In this document: piece after piece, positions 40,632 through 49,580 of the stretch
Layout of the letters: every line of letters starts with the position of its first letter
Position numbering within the stretch: the first letter of the stretch is position 1
Assembly: GCA_023259115.1 (NCBI GenBank)
Contig: JAHFQW010000009.1
Coordinates: 1 to 51,678 of the forward strand
Reading direction: 5' to 3'
DNA: 51,678 nt
Source: an archaeon
GTDB taxonomy: Archaea; Nanobdellota; Nanobdellia; Woesearchaeales; GW2011-AR9
Made by a program: the position numbers and the translations under genes
The notes under the pieces: generated by a model
Seen by the model: only the letters and a program-made list of their open reading frames with translations
Told to the model about the DNA's origin: nothing
Databases searched by the model: none

Positions 40632-41792
40632 ATGGCAAATACAATACAAAAAGTAATTCTACTCCTCATTTTCCTCATTCTCATTCAAACATCATTTGTC
40701 ACGGCCCTTGGTCTGAGCGGGAAAAAATTAGGTCCTCTCATCTATGTCCCTGGAACCACAGTCACAAACAGTTATCACATTGAAGGAACTGATAAACCCG
40801 TCAAAGTAACAATAGATGGCGGTGGCATATTCAAACACCTCTCCACCACTCCCATTCAAGACAACAACTTTGAGTTGATACTCGACTTTCCCAAAGACGA
40901 AAAAATTCTTCCCGGAGAGTATATTCTTGGCCTAACCGTTGTCGAAGAACCAAACCTCGAGAATGGCGGTGGTATCAATATACTTGTTGCCGTTTCAAAA
41001 AATATTCGCATTGAAGTCTACACCTACGACAAAGAAATAAAAGCCACATTAGATGTGCCTAATGTAAACCAAGGCAGTAAAACAAAAGTAGGGTTAGGTG
41101 CAGCAAGTGTAAGTTATACTAATATCAACAAAGTCCAAGGAGAAATCATCCTCTATGATAACAAGAACCATGAATTGGCCCGAAAAACCACCGAAGAAAA
41201 ACCCCTCAAAAGCATGCAAGGAATAGGCTTCACCGAAACATTTGATACAGAAAAACTAGAACCAAATACCTACTTCGCCAAAGGAATTATAACCTACGAT
41301 GGCAAACAAAAAGAACTCAATACCTCTTTTCTTATCGGAAACATGGATTTAGTAGTAAAAGACTACACCAAAGAACTCCCCCCCGGATTTAGTGACTTTA
41401 CCATTAAAGTAAGTAACCACTGGGGAAACAACTTAAACAACATTTATGCCAAAGTCATCCTTGACAACCAAGAACTTCTGCAAACCCCCAGCATCAATCT
41501 TGCACCTTGGGCTGATGGAGAACTCAAAGGCATTATCAAAATCGATCTCGAACCAAAAAAATACGCTGGAAAATTAAAACTATTTTACGAAGGAGAAACC
41601 AAAGAAGTACCTATAGACATCACCATAAAAAAACTTTTAGAAGCAACAGCCCAAGAACAAAAACCACAGCAAACAAGTGAGTTCCCCACCGTATTAGTTA
41701 CCGTTGGAATTCTCATTATGGTTATTCTTCTACTTGCCATGATCTTTATACTCAAAAGAAAACAACCGGGTGAAAAAAAAGATGAGTTTTAA
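40632..41792 (+). CDS. Signal-peptide protein with Ig-like domains and C-terminal TM (surface-linked)
   Basis: This 386-residue protein has an N-terminal signal (VILLLIFLILIQTSFVTA, about 7-25), an extracellular region of Ig/beta domains (about 28-345) and a C-terminal TM (350-373) followed by KRKQPGEKKDEF. It is similar in layout to the 47932 protein (GLSGKK versus GISPAKT at the mature start). Such paired proteins, anchored by a C-terminal TM, resemble DUF916-type cell-wall accessory proteins and could act as chaperones or anchors for the pilin-like proteins. Its ORF end overlaps the next start by 11 bp. Function is inferred from layout. Confidence 0.6.
   Translation: MANTIQKVILLLIFLILIQTSFVTALGLSGKKLGPLIYVPGTTVTNSYHIEGTDKPVKVTIDGGGIFKHLSTTPIQDNNFELILDFPKDEKILPGEYILGLTVVEEPNLENGGGINILVAVSKNIRIEVYTYDKEIKATLDVPNVNQGSKTKVGLGAASVSYTNINKVQGEIILYDNKNHELARKTTEEKPLKSMQGIGFTETFDTEKLEPNTYFAKGIITYDGKQKELNTSFLIGNMDLVVKDYTKELPPGFSDFTIKVSNHWGNNLNNIYAKVILDNQELLQTPSINLAPWADGELKGIIKIDLEPKKYAGKLKLFYEGETKEVPIDITIKKLLEATAQEQKPQQTSEFPTVLVTVGILIMVILLLAMIFILKRKQPGEKKDEF
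41768..41773 (+). promoter_or_regulatory. Ribosome binding site GGGTGA fixing the start at 41782
   Basis: GGGTGA lies 8 nt before the ATG at 41782. An in-frame GTG at 41770 overlaps the site, so the ATG is preferred. Confidence 0.55.
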
Positions 41793-42201
41793 AAAAATAA
41801 TCGTAATAATAAGTATTGTATTAATTATCGCAAGTATTGCCACAAGCACCTATATGCTCTGGCCAAAATGTTCTGATGAACAAAAAATTTATGCCACGGC
41901 TTTTGTAAATAGGGCCACCAGTAATTATTGGGGGATGAACACTGACAAAAATTATCTTGCCTTCGGAGGCACATCCATTGGCAGTACCCTCAAACGCACT
42001 ATGGTCATTAATCATAAGAAAGATGCCCAAGTAAATATAACTATTGCTGGTGACATTGCCCCCTATGTATCCATTGAACCCGCCAATATAAGCATTACTG
42101 CAAACACAAATCAAGAAGTACACTTCTACTTCAAACCCCTCTCCAATGCTCATCACGGTAATTATACAGGTGTAGTCACCTATTGTTTCCAAGACAAGTG
42201 A
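41782..42201 (+). CDS. Short membrane-anchored Ig-like protein
   Basis: This 139-residue protein has an N-terminal TM (KKIIVIISIVLIIASIATST, about 4-24), a cysteine and tryptophan next to it (MLWPKC), and a beta-rich extracellular domain (about 40-139) with LAFGGTSIGS and SIEPANISITANTNQ. The start at 41782 overlaps the stop of the previous gene by 11 bp, indicating coupling. The next gene begins 5 nt later. The fold resembles immunoglobulin-like domains of cell-surface assembly proteins. Exact function unknown. Confidence 0.6.
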   Translation: MSFKKIIVIISIVLIIASIATSTYMLWPKCSDEQKIYATAFVNRATSNYWGMNTDKNYLAFGGTSIGSTLKRTMVINHKKDAQVNITIAGDIAPYVSIEPANISITANTNQEVHFYFKPLSNAHHGNYTGVVTYCFQDK

Positions 42202-42205
42202 ACCC

Positions 42206-43075
42206 ATGAACCACATTTCTAACCGTAGCATCCTAGCATTAATTGCTATCACCCTGATTATATCCACAGTAAGTACTTTTATCAGCATCAGTAAACTCGA
42301 CGGACTGCAAAACAGATACAATGTACTAACCGGTGCTGTAACATCAAGCAGTTCCTCGGGTCAAACAAATATAACCCTCGCCGCAACAACCTCAATTACT
42401 CTTGGCATGGAATTGATCAATTTTGGATCTGGACGAGTAAATGCCAGTTGTGACTATTGTAATATTGATACCGATCTGCATACTGCCACAAGTTATTATA
42501 GCAATGGTTCGATAATCCTCCAAGACACACACTGCTGTATCGGATTTAACACCAGTGGTAATTCCAATGTAGATGGTTTCACTATAGAAAACACCGGCAA
42601 TGTCAATGTTTCCGTTGGCTACACCTGTTCAGGTAATTGTACTCATACTTTATTCGTTGGCGGAACATTAGGTAGTCCGATGGGGGGAATTGAACTTCGA
42701 ATCTACCCCGGCATGAACGGCGCAACATCAGAACTCGGTGGTTTTGATACCCAACAATCTTGCGCCGGTGGCGGAACACTCTATCGAGATAGCAGCTGGA
42801 ACGCCACAAATGACAGTAGTTATACCAATCCAAGCAACTTTTCTTACACCGGAGGCACACAACCAATAGGTTCAGCCAATGGTGCCCCTCGTGACTTTGT
42901 ACTCAGCTCCCGCGGCCACTGGCTCTGTGGAAATAACACCAATTATCCTTTAATGCCCGATAACACTAAAGACGCTGCAAATCTCGCCATCAATCTCACC
43001 ATTCCTAGAAACGCTCCGGGCACTGGTATAATGAGCTCATTTAGCTTAACCTTCAACGCTACATCTGCCGGATAG
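42206..43075 (+). CDS. Pilin-like surface protein 3 (paralog of 39707)
   Basis: This 289-residue paralog of the 39707 gene has the start MNHISNRSILALIAITLIIS (TM), then SKLDGLQNRYNVLTGAVTSS, identical in this stretch. The ectodomain has LINFGSGRVNASC near 72, ENTGNVNVSVGYTC near 131 and WLCGNNTN near 244. The DNA of the shared region (42292-42370 versus 39795-39870) differs mostly at synonymous sites, showing selection on the protein. It follows the short Ig-like gene after 4 nt. Function is probably the same as its paralog: a filament or surface-layer component, by inference. Confidence 0.7.
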   Translation: MNHISNRSILALIAITLIISTVSTFISISKLDGLQNRYNVLTGAVTSSSSSGQTNITLAATTSITLGMELINFGSGRVNASCDYCNIDTDLHTATSYYSNGSIILQDTHCCIGFNTSGNSNVDGFTIENTGNVNVSVGYTCSGNCTHTLFVGGTLGSPMGGIELRIYPGMNGATSELGGFDTQQSCAGGGTLYRDSSWNATNDSSYTNPSNFSYTGGTQPIGSANGAPRDFVLSSRGHWLCGNNTNYPLMPDNTKDAANLAINLTIPRNAPGTGIMSSFSLTFNATSAG

Positions 43076-43118
43076 AAAAAATTCTCCTCACTCAACATAC
43101 CCCAACATACTCAAAAAA

Positions 43119-44108
43119 TCATGGACACTTTCCAAAATCAAAACCATCAACTTTCGTACCTTTACCTTGTAATCCCTTCATAGCAAGACAAGCCGGTACA
43201 TTATATTGCAAAGGATTTCCTTCCACCGTTAACGTTTTCAATTGTCCCAACACTCCCAACACCGACACATCAATAATTTTATTTTTACCTAAATACAACG
43301 CATGTAAATTCCCAAGCTTTCCCAGAACAGAAACATCTACAATCTTATTTTCATATAATTCCAACTGCTCAACATTTTGTAACCCCGCAAAAGCGCCCAC
43401 ATCACTAATTTGATTATGAGATAAAAGAAGCATTTGTAATTCCACCAAATCTTTCAAAGAGATAACATTACTAACCAAATTAAATGAAAGATCAAGCTCT
43501 TTGAGTTTCGTCAATCTACTCAGAGAAATAATATCAATAATATAATTATCTGATAAATCCACATTTTCAACATTCGTAAAACATTCTAAGCCCTGTAAAT
43601 TCACAATTCCTTTTTGGATCAACTCTAACTCTTTCACCTCACTCACATCTTTCTGATAGATTTTCATACCCATAGGAACTTTAAGATAATCATGAATCGC
43701 TTTCTCTAAATTCACATCCGCAAAAACAATCATTTCATTATAAGTCGGACATTCTCCTGGAATATAGCTGGTAGTTGTAACATCTCCCGCAATTCCCCCC
43801 CCTGAAATATCATTTTGCGCATCCACAGCATCCAGTGAAGCATCTTTTGAATAGAGAGCATCTGAAACAACGGCAACTATGGAATCAACCACCTCCTTTT
43901 CCAAAATTTGATCCGCAGAAACTAACCCCTCTAATGATGAATCATGTCCACCACCCTCTTTAACCTCAAAAACAGATGTATCAAATCCTCCCGCATCAAA
44001 AACTCCCGCATATAATCCCTGTTGTGACAAAGTAGATGCGCCTTCAACTCCACATCCAGAAGAGATAGAAAGTACAGTCGAAATCACATAAGAAGCAGGG
44101 GGTTTCAT
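43119..44108 (-). CDS. Leucine-rich-repeat lipoprotein
   Basis: The start at 44108 (MKPPASYVISTVLSI) is chosen over 44129, because it begins a signal peptide ending SSGCG, a lipobox-like site. The 329-residue protein then has a D/S/E/V-rich linker (about 20-130) with clusters such as KDASLDAVDAQND, then at least five 22-residue leucine-rich repeats (about 170-310), of the SDS22/internalin type: L-x-x-L-x-L-x-x-N-x-[IV]-x-D-[IV]. Such repeats bind proteins. The lipobox and Asp-rich linker echo the 351-908 lipoprotein. It lies opposite to the pilin cluster and may be a surface recognition protein. Bacterial origin is suspected, not shown. Confidence 0.8.
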   Translation of the reverse strand: MKPPASYVISTVLSISSGCGVEGASTLSQQGLYAGVFDAGGFDTSVFEVKEGGGHDSSLEGLVSADQILEKEVVDSIVAVVSDALYSKDASLDAVDAQNDISGGGIAGDVTTTSYIPGECPTYNEMIVFADVNLEKAIHDYLKVPMGMKIYQKDVSEVKELELIQKGIVNLQGLECFTNVENVDLSDNYIIDIISLSRLTKLKELDLSFNLVSNVISLKDLVELQMLLLSHNQISDVGAFAGLQNVEQLELYENKIVDVSVLGKLGNLHALYLGKNKIIDVSVLGVLGQLKTLTVEGNPLQYNVPACLAMKGLQGKGTKVDGFDFGKCP

Positions 44109-44208
44109 TTTACTACCTATAAAAGACAATTATTTATAAACATTTTGTAACTAGAGAATACACATCCCCGAGAAGTGCATTAATAAGATAATAACAAAAA
44201 GAGATTAT

Positions 44209-44290
44209 AATAAACAAAAAAAGAATAAATATAAACAAAAAAAGAGATAAATAAATAAAAACATACAAAAATAAACAAAAAGAGAGAAAT
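44209..44290. repeat. A-rich leader with three ATAAACAAAA repeats
   Basis: ATAAACAAAA occurs at about 44210, 44231 and 44271, each followed by more A and G. The run is almost free of C and G on the plus strand. It precedes the regulator-adhesin operon; a TTTATA element (44292-44297) is the probable TATA box about 25 nt before the GTG at 44321. Confidence 0.4.
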
Positions 44291-44320
44291 ATTTATAAAA
44301 AACAGAATAAATCTCAGCTT

Positions 44321-44833
44321 GTGCCATTAGACAAACCAATTCCCAACACCGTACTCCTCGCAACACTCCCCTCAGAAGAGATACTAAAACAACTCTTTCT
44401 CAATCTTCATTCCCAGCAAAAACTCAGCCTCTCTTCCCTCATTGACCTATATCAACAAACCGTTAAAGAACCTTTTATTCCCCTCTTCATATTCACAAAA
44501 ACACCAAATCCTGCCCAAGCACTCGTAAAATACCTCAAAGAGAAAGAAAATTATTCCCATAACGACATCTCCTTGCTTCTCCACAAAGATCCAAAAACGA
44601 TCTGGGGAATTTCTCAACGTGCAAAAAAATTAAAATTCCACCAAAATAAACTCCATCAACAAACTCCCTACCAATTCCCTCTCTCTATTTTCCAAGAATC
44701 CTCTCGTACCATCTCCGAGAATATCATTCTTTATCTTAACAAAACATACCATCTCCAAACCAAACAAATCGCCAAACTACTAGAAAAAAGTCCTAATACC
44801 ATCGCCGTCTTATTAAAACGAGCCAAAGCATGA
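44321..44833 (+). CDS. HTH regulator coupled to the adhesin gene
   Basis: This 170-residue protein starts with GTG at 44321. Two helix-turn-helix units are visible: SHNDISLLLHKDPKTIWGIS near 78-97 and TKQIAKLLEKSPNTIAVLLK near 148-167, the latter with the spacing of a sigma-70-region-4 like HTH. The N-terminal 70 residues are helical. Its stop overlaps the ATG of the 995-residue adhesin (ATGA, 44830-44833), so it is translationally coupled and may control that gene or phase of the surface cluster. No sensing domain is visible. Confidence 0.6.
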   Translation: MPLDKPIPNTVLLATLPSEEILKQLFLNLHSQQKLSLSSLIDLYQQTVKEPFIPLFIFTKTPNPAQALVKYLKEKENYSHNDISLLLHKDPKTIWGISQRAKKLKFHQNKLHQQTPYQFPLSIFQESSRTISENIILYLNKTYHLQTKQIAKLLEKSPNTIAVLLKRAKA

Positions 44834-47817
44834 ACTCAAACCAAAAAAACAAAGAGAAACTGCACCAAGAAATCATCGAACTAGAAAATATCCTTCGTAA
44901 AAAAATAATCGCCAATCAGCCAAAAGACATCCCCGCTATTAAAGAAAAAATCGCTCAAAAAAAATATTTTCTAAGTATAATTGATTCACAGCAAAAAAAT
45001 CATAACCAATACTTTAACCATTACACAAAGAAAAGAATAATATCTATCATTATTCTAACTTTAATCTTAGGTATAAGCATAAGCCTCCTATTCAATACAA
45101 ACAATCAACAAAATCTCACCGGTGCCTTCATCGGCCCACAAACCATTAAAATTCAAAGTTTTGACATCACCGATGATCTTGTATCATTTGTCGACACTTT
45201 CACAAACGACATCAATAGTTCACGCTATCTCAACGCCACAAACAATCTTGTATTAATGTATCAAAATGGTGCCGTACTTATTAACGGCTCAGTATCCAAT
45301 GTAAATGGTAACGCCACTCTAACCACGATTCAAAATCTTACTCTAAATAATTTTAATGTAAGCGTTACAATTAATCTTACAAACACCTCCCAAACATTTG
45401 TCTCTAGCAGCAATGTCGCCGGAGGGATAGCTTTCGTCAATCAATCTGATGTCACAAAATTCATTAAATGTGAAGTTATTCTCAACAACACCCAAGGGTA
45501 CGAAATCCAAATCAAAAATAAATTTGGGCCAAGAGGGAATAATAGCGCAGTTCCCACAGGTGCAGGCACACTGCGTATGGGATATGATAACCTAAGTCAA
45601 ACAGTAACCTGCGATTTTGCCGGCTCTTCCATAAGCTACGTCACAACAAATATAGGAGAAGAATATGCTTTACAATTAGAAGGAAGTATTGGTTTTGCCG
45701 GTTTTGGATCACCTACAGCAAGCATCAACCTCACCTTTGACAACTTCAACTACACCCGCACCTTAAACGAACCTCTCTGTGGCACCTACAGCACCAGTGT
45801 CACACTCAAAAATCATGTCAGCGCTTCGGGAACTTGTTTTACATTTACCAGCTCAAACCTATTCTTAGATTGTAAAGGATTCAACATCACCTTTGGCAAC
45901 GCCACTGGTTCTGCGTATGGTGTCAACCTAGACACAAACTCACCTCGGATAAATGTAACCGTAAAAAATTGCAACATTAATGATATCGTAGGTGGTACAG
46001 GAGACATTGGCATTCGCTATTATCAAAGCCATGACAACGGCACCATCTGGAATAACACCATTATATCACCCTCTGATGTCGCCGCCATCACCATATATTA
46101 CTCCAACAACACCAACATCACAAACAATATCATCACCACTAACGCCAGTTCCACCGGCTTAGATATAGAATACTCTCAAAACACCATTATTGAGAATAAT
46201 TTCATCAACACCTCAACCAGTAGCAATGGTATTTTCATTCTTACCGGCAATGCCACCATTGATGGAAACACCATTAACACTTCCGGTTCAGGAGAAGCCA
46301 TCTCGCTCTCCTCCACCCTCAATGGCACAATTATCCAAAATAATATAATTCACACACTCGGAAATGGAGGAGATGGCATCGATCTGGCAACCAGTATCTC
46401 CACCCTCATTCAAACCAATATGGTCACCTGTGGTGGAGGACCTGTCAGCACCTGTCTCTCGCTCAGTAGTTCTAACTCGAGTATTATTCGTGATAACAAT
46501 ATAACCTACACCGGTTCCGCAGGCGTCGGAGTCGGTATTTCAGTTAATTCCGAAAAAAATTACTTCATCAACAACAATATCACCTCCACAAGCCTTGGCG
46601 AAATCTCAGACACCACCGCCAGTGTCTATCTCAATTATGTAGTGTATAACAACAGCTTTGGTGAAATCAAATGGCTTGACAACGGCACCGGTTCATTGCC
46701 CCGCAATCTAACCATGAGCCTCAATCGTACATTAGGCTTTGGCAGTAATATTTTCATCGGGAACAATACCATCGCACTAAACAAAAGTGCCTGGGCGTTT
46801 GGTGCTATTAGTAGCCTTGCTAACCTCACTTTGTATGGTATAAACCTCTCATCTGTTAACAGCATCAACAAAGTCGAAAACTTCACAACCGATGCTGTGC
46901 AAATTCAAGCAGCAGGCCCAAATTGTATAAATCTTGGGTGTAATAACATTAGTTACATCGGTAACACTTTAAAATTTAACACCTCAAACTTTAGTAGTTT
47001 TGCAGCAAATTATAGCACGTTTGGTGGAACAACAAACTCCCTTCCTACCGCTCCCACCACCGGCCGCCCATTCAACGGCTCAGGTATCACCAACCGCACC
47101 CCTACATTTGAATGGTTTAATTCAACTGACACCGATGGCGACCCCATTTCATATCACCTCGAAGTGGATGACAACCCCACATTCAACAACCCTGAAATCA
47201 ACATCTCTGCCATCTCCCCCATCGCCGGTTCACTCAACACCACCTACTTCTCAAGTATCGGCATCGTTGAACTCACCATCGACACTAAATATTACTGGCG
47301 TATCCGTGCCAATGATAGCACAGGATATGGTGATTGGTCCAATGGCGCAACCCTAGATGGCCCCAGTTCCAACAGCAATCTCTCCAACTTCACCATAAAC
47401 TCTCTTCTCTCCTTCACCTTCACCAATAACGCCATTGAATTCGGTGAACTCGCTCGTGGCACCAACACCAGCACCATCTCCGGCACTCCCCTCCCCATGC
47501 GTGCTGAAAACACCGGCAACATCGAATCCAACATCAGCATTAACGCCTCCCCCATGTTCACCTCAGTTGCATTTAACACCAGTTGGTATCAATTCAAAAT
47601 CAGAGCCAACGAATCAAACGCATTTTATACTCCATTAAGCACCACTATCTGGACCAACATGAGCAATTCCACCACCCTCAATCACATCGTTAACCTCAGC
47701 TGGAGAGATATCAAAAACGACTTTTTAATGGACTTAAACATCTCCCTTCCCTACAATGAATACGGCGGATATAAATCCTCCATCATCACATTTACTATCA
47801 CCGGCTACTCTTCATAA
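44830..47817 (+). CDS. Surface adhesin: TM, parallel beta-helix, FN3-like and pilin-like C-terminal domain
   Basis: This 995-residue protein has a charged coiled N-terminal cytosolic part (1-65), a TM near 68-88, LTGAFIG near 96, an N-terminal beta domain, then a beta-helix at about 299-733 that is identical to residues 282-715 of the 25507 protein. After it comes an FN3-like domain (about 738-845: TPTFEWFNSTDTDGDPISYH, then KYYWRIRAND), and a C-terminal domain (855-995) with IEFGELARG and ENTGNIESNISI, resembling the FG/ENTGN module of the pilin-like proteins. No C-terminal TM. Sequons are dense. It may bind or cap the pilin filament, by inference. Confidence 0.85.
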   Translation: MNSNQKNKEKLHQEIIELENILRKKIIANQPKDIPAIKEKIAQKKYFLSIIDSQQKNHNQYFNHYTKKRIISIIILTLILGISISLLFNTNNQQNLTGAFIGPQTIKIQSFDITDDLVSFVDTFTNDINSSRYLNATNNLVLMYQNGAVLINGSVSNVNGNATLTTIQNLTLNNFNVSVTINLTNTSQTFVSSSNVAGGIAFVNQSDVTKFIKCEVILNNTQGYEIQIKNKFGPRGNNSAVPTGAGTLRMGYDNLSQTVTCDFAGSSISYVTTNIGEEYALQLEGSIGFAGFGSPTASINLTFDNFNYTRTLNEPLCGTYSTSVTLKNHVSASGTCFTFTSSNLFLDCKGFNITFGNATGSAYGVNLDTNSPRINVTVKNCNINDIVGGTGDIGIRYYQSHDNGTIWNNTIISPSDVAAITIYYSNNTNITNNIITTNASSTGLDIEYSQNTIIENNFINTSTSSNGIFILTGNATIDGNTINTSGSGEAISLSSTLNGTIIQNNIIHTLGNGGDGIDLATSISTLIQTNMVTCGGGPVSTCLSLSSSNSSIIRDNNITYTGSAGVGVGISVNSEKNYFINNNITSTSLGEISDTTASVYLNYVVYNNSFGEIKWLDNGTGSLPRNLTMSLNRTLGFGSNIFIGNNTIALNKSAWAFGAISSLANLTLYGINLSSVNSINKVENFTTDAVQIQAAGPNCINLGCNNISYIGNTLKFNTSNFSSFAANYSTFGGTTNSLPTAPTTGRPFNGSGITNRTPTFEWFNSTDTDGDPISYHLEVDDNPTFNNPEINISAISPIAGSLNTTYFSSIGIVELTIDTKYYWRIRANDSTGYGDWSNGATLDGPSSNSNLSNFTINSLLSFTFTNNAIEFGELARGTNTSTISGTPLPMRAENTGNIESNISINASPMFTSVAFNTSWYQFKIRANESNAFYTPLSTTIWTNMSNSTTLNHIVNLSWRDIKNDFLMDLNISLPYNEYGGYKSSIITFTITGYSS
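45724..47028 (+). repeat. 1305-bp near-identical repeat, copy B (beta-helix coding)
   Basis: The second copy of 26350-27654, in frame in the adhesin gene. Only one difference was found by eye (46989). The identity extends through variable-looking PbH1 repeats, so selection alone cannot explain it; recent gene conversion or duplication is likely. Confidence 0.93.
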
Positions 47818-47827
47818 AAAACACATC

Positions 47828-47935
47828 ATGATGAACATCAAAAAATTAGTTGAAAAACATTGGGACGAATTATTATTAGCTCTTAGTTTATTAGGTGCTT
47901 TATATTTTTTCCTAAAATACACCGGAACTTTATGA
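47828..47935 (+). CDS. 35-residue single-pass membrane peptide
   Basis: ATG at 47828 (or 47831) to TGA at 47933-47935 encodes 35 residues. A basic/acidic N-terminus (NIKKLVEKHWDE) is followed by LLLALSLLGALYFFL, one short TM, and KYTGTL. The stop overlaps the ATG of the next gene (ATGA at 47932-47935), and the start lies 10 nt after the adhesin stop, so it is translationally coupled and likely real. Small single-pass peptides in such positions may assist the envelope complex. I do not recognise it. Confidence 0.6.
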   Translation: MMNIKKLVEKHWDELLLALSLLGALYFFLKYTGTL

Positions 47936-49176
47936 AAACAAAAATAATAACATGGATAATCCTATTTCTGCTTAGTTTCAACTCTCTTCTTGCCCTAGGA
48001 ATAAGCCCTGCTAAAACCACTATCAACTCCGAAGAAACCAAATCCTACGCCGGCGAATTCTTAGTCATCAATAACGACCTCGAAGATATGGACCTCACCA
48101 TCTCAACCCAAGGCGAACTCGCCCAATATATCACTTTAAAAACAAAAGAAATATCTTTACATAGAGAGGGTGGAACCGGAACCATCTATTACACCCTAAC
48201 TCTCCCTGATAAAATACCCCCCGGAGAAACACTTGGCGCCATCATCGTACAACAAAAACCCTCCGCCGCCAATGAAAATACCGTATCCTCCCAATTAGTA
48301 TTATACCATAAAATAATCCTTCTTGGTCCTTACCCCGATAAATATGTTATCACCAAACTCAACTTCCATGAAAGTGGCAATACCATTCGCTTCGTCTCCG
48401 AAGTAGAAAATAAAGGCAAAAAAAATATTGACACCATTAAAACCATATTTTACGTCAATGACAAAGAACAGCAACAGCAAGTACTAGAAACACAACCAAC
48501 CTCATTAGCCGTACACGATGATAAACTACTTGACACAACCATTGATAAAAATAAATTTGTACCCGGACAATTTGAAGTACTCGCCATCACCACATACGAT
48601 GGGCAAAAAACCGAAGTAATAAAAAAACTCCAGATAGGAAAACCAGAGATAGACATAACCTACTTCGACAAATACTTCACATCCAATGAAGTCAACAAAT
48701 ATTCCCTAGACCTCCTCAACAAATGGAATCAGCAAATTGAAAACATCTTCGTAGATATTACCGTAAAAAAAGACAACACCCAAATAGACCAATTTCGCAC
48801 AAAATCAGTTGATCTAGACGCCCAAACCACCAAACGCATCAACGACTACTTTGACGCTAAAAATAAAAACCCAGGGTCCTACACTTTTGACATGGTTGTA
48901 AACTTCTGGAACAATTACCGCATGGAAACCAAAACATTCAAAAGCGAACTGCTGCCAAAAGAAAAAATATCCGCAATAGAGCATAATGTCCCAGAAGAAA
49001 CAATCACCGGAAAAGCAATAGAGAATGATAGCTCAACTAAAGAAATAGAACCTAAAAGTATAGATGCCAAAACAGGGATAATTATCGGTCTCCTCCTCTT
49101 CATTAGTATAATTTTAGTCATAATCTTAATTATCGTGAGGCAAAAAAAAGAAAATAAAGAACAGGACCAGTTATAG
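47932..49176 (+). CDS. Signal-peptide protein with DUF916-like beta domain and C-terminal TM
   Basis: This 414-residue protein has a signal peptide (ITWIILFLLSFNSLLALG, about 5-22), then GISPAKTTINSEE, the type of start used by DUF916-like accessory proteins that bind cell-wall proteins. Beta domains span about 25-340, ITGKAIEND (the TG-x-A motif) lies near 362, and a C-terminal TM (382-403) is followed by a charged tail. It is coupled to the 35-residue peptide. The overall layout matches that of the 40632 protein, so the two may support the pilin-like proteins and the adhesin. Function is inferred from layout. Confidence 0.65.
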   Translation: MKTKIITWIILFLLSFNSLLALGISPAKTTINSEETKSYAGEFLVINNDLEDMDLTISTQGELAQYITLKTKEISLHREGGTGTIYYTLTLPDKIPPGETLGAIIVQQKPSAANENTVSSQLVLYHKIILLGPYPDKYVITKLNFHESGNTIRFVSEVENKGKKNIDTIKTIFYVNDKEQQQQVLETQPTSLAVHDDKLLDTTIDKNKFVPGQFEVLAITTYDGQKTEVIKKLQIGKPEIDITYFDKYFTSNEVNKYSLDLLNKWNQQIENIFVDITVKKDNTQIDQFRTKSVDLDAQTTKRINDYFDAKNKNPGSYTFDMVVNFWNNYRMETKTFKSELLPKEKISAIEHNVPEETITGKAIENDSSTKEIEPKSIDAKTGIIIGLLLFISIILVIILIIVRQKKENKEQDQL

Positions 49177-49191
49177 AAAAATAGAATTACT

Positions 49192-49536
49192 TCACTTCCG
49201 ACGTGCATTCCTAAAATGCTTCTCCGCTTTACCTAGTTCAATTCGTTTTTGAATATGTTCTATCCAGCGGCTCCACATCCCTCTCTGATGATACGAATAG
49301 GCAATGCCATAATGCCTATTGAGTTGATCTAAATTAAACCGAATATCCTCAAGCACTTTGAGCTGTTTTCGTTCATGATACACTCGCATTGCCAGCAGAA
49401 TAAGATAAATCCCAAAAATACCTCCAACCACAATACTCAACTTAACCAACAATGGCTGCACTTTCTCAAATAGAGGTAAAAGAACAGATAACGGATCAAT
49501 ATCTTGCGTTGCGACCGATAACACACTCAAAACCAT
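49192..49536 (-). CDS. Small single-pass membrane protein
   Basis: This 114-residue protein has a short N-terminal stretch (about 1-15), an amphipathic helix (PLFEKVQPLLVKL), a TM segment near 33-51 (LSIVVGGIFGIYLILLAMRV) and a cytosolic basic half with YHERKQLKVLEDIRFNLDQL at about 53-72 and a Lys/Arg-rich end. The layout resembles small envelope proteins of DPANN, without a named family. It converges with the 47932 gene, the two stops being 15 nt apart. A TATA-like TTTATATAT lies upstream on this strand (about 49560-49568). Confidence 0.55.
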   Translation of the reverse strand: MVLSVLSVATQDIDPLSVLLPLFEKVQPLLVKLSIVVGGIFGIYLILLAMRVYHERKQLKVLEDIRFNLDQLNRHYGIAYSYHQRGMWSRWIEHIQKRIELGKAEKHFRNARRK

Positions 49537-49572
49537 ATATCAAAGTAAATAATCTACCTTTTTATATATTTC

Positions 49573-49580
49573 GTAAAGAA
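49573..49580. repeat. 8-bp target-site duplication, left copy
   Basis: GTAAAGAA immediately flanks the left end of the MITE-like element and is repeated exactly at 49733-49740. Confidence 0.8.
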
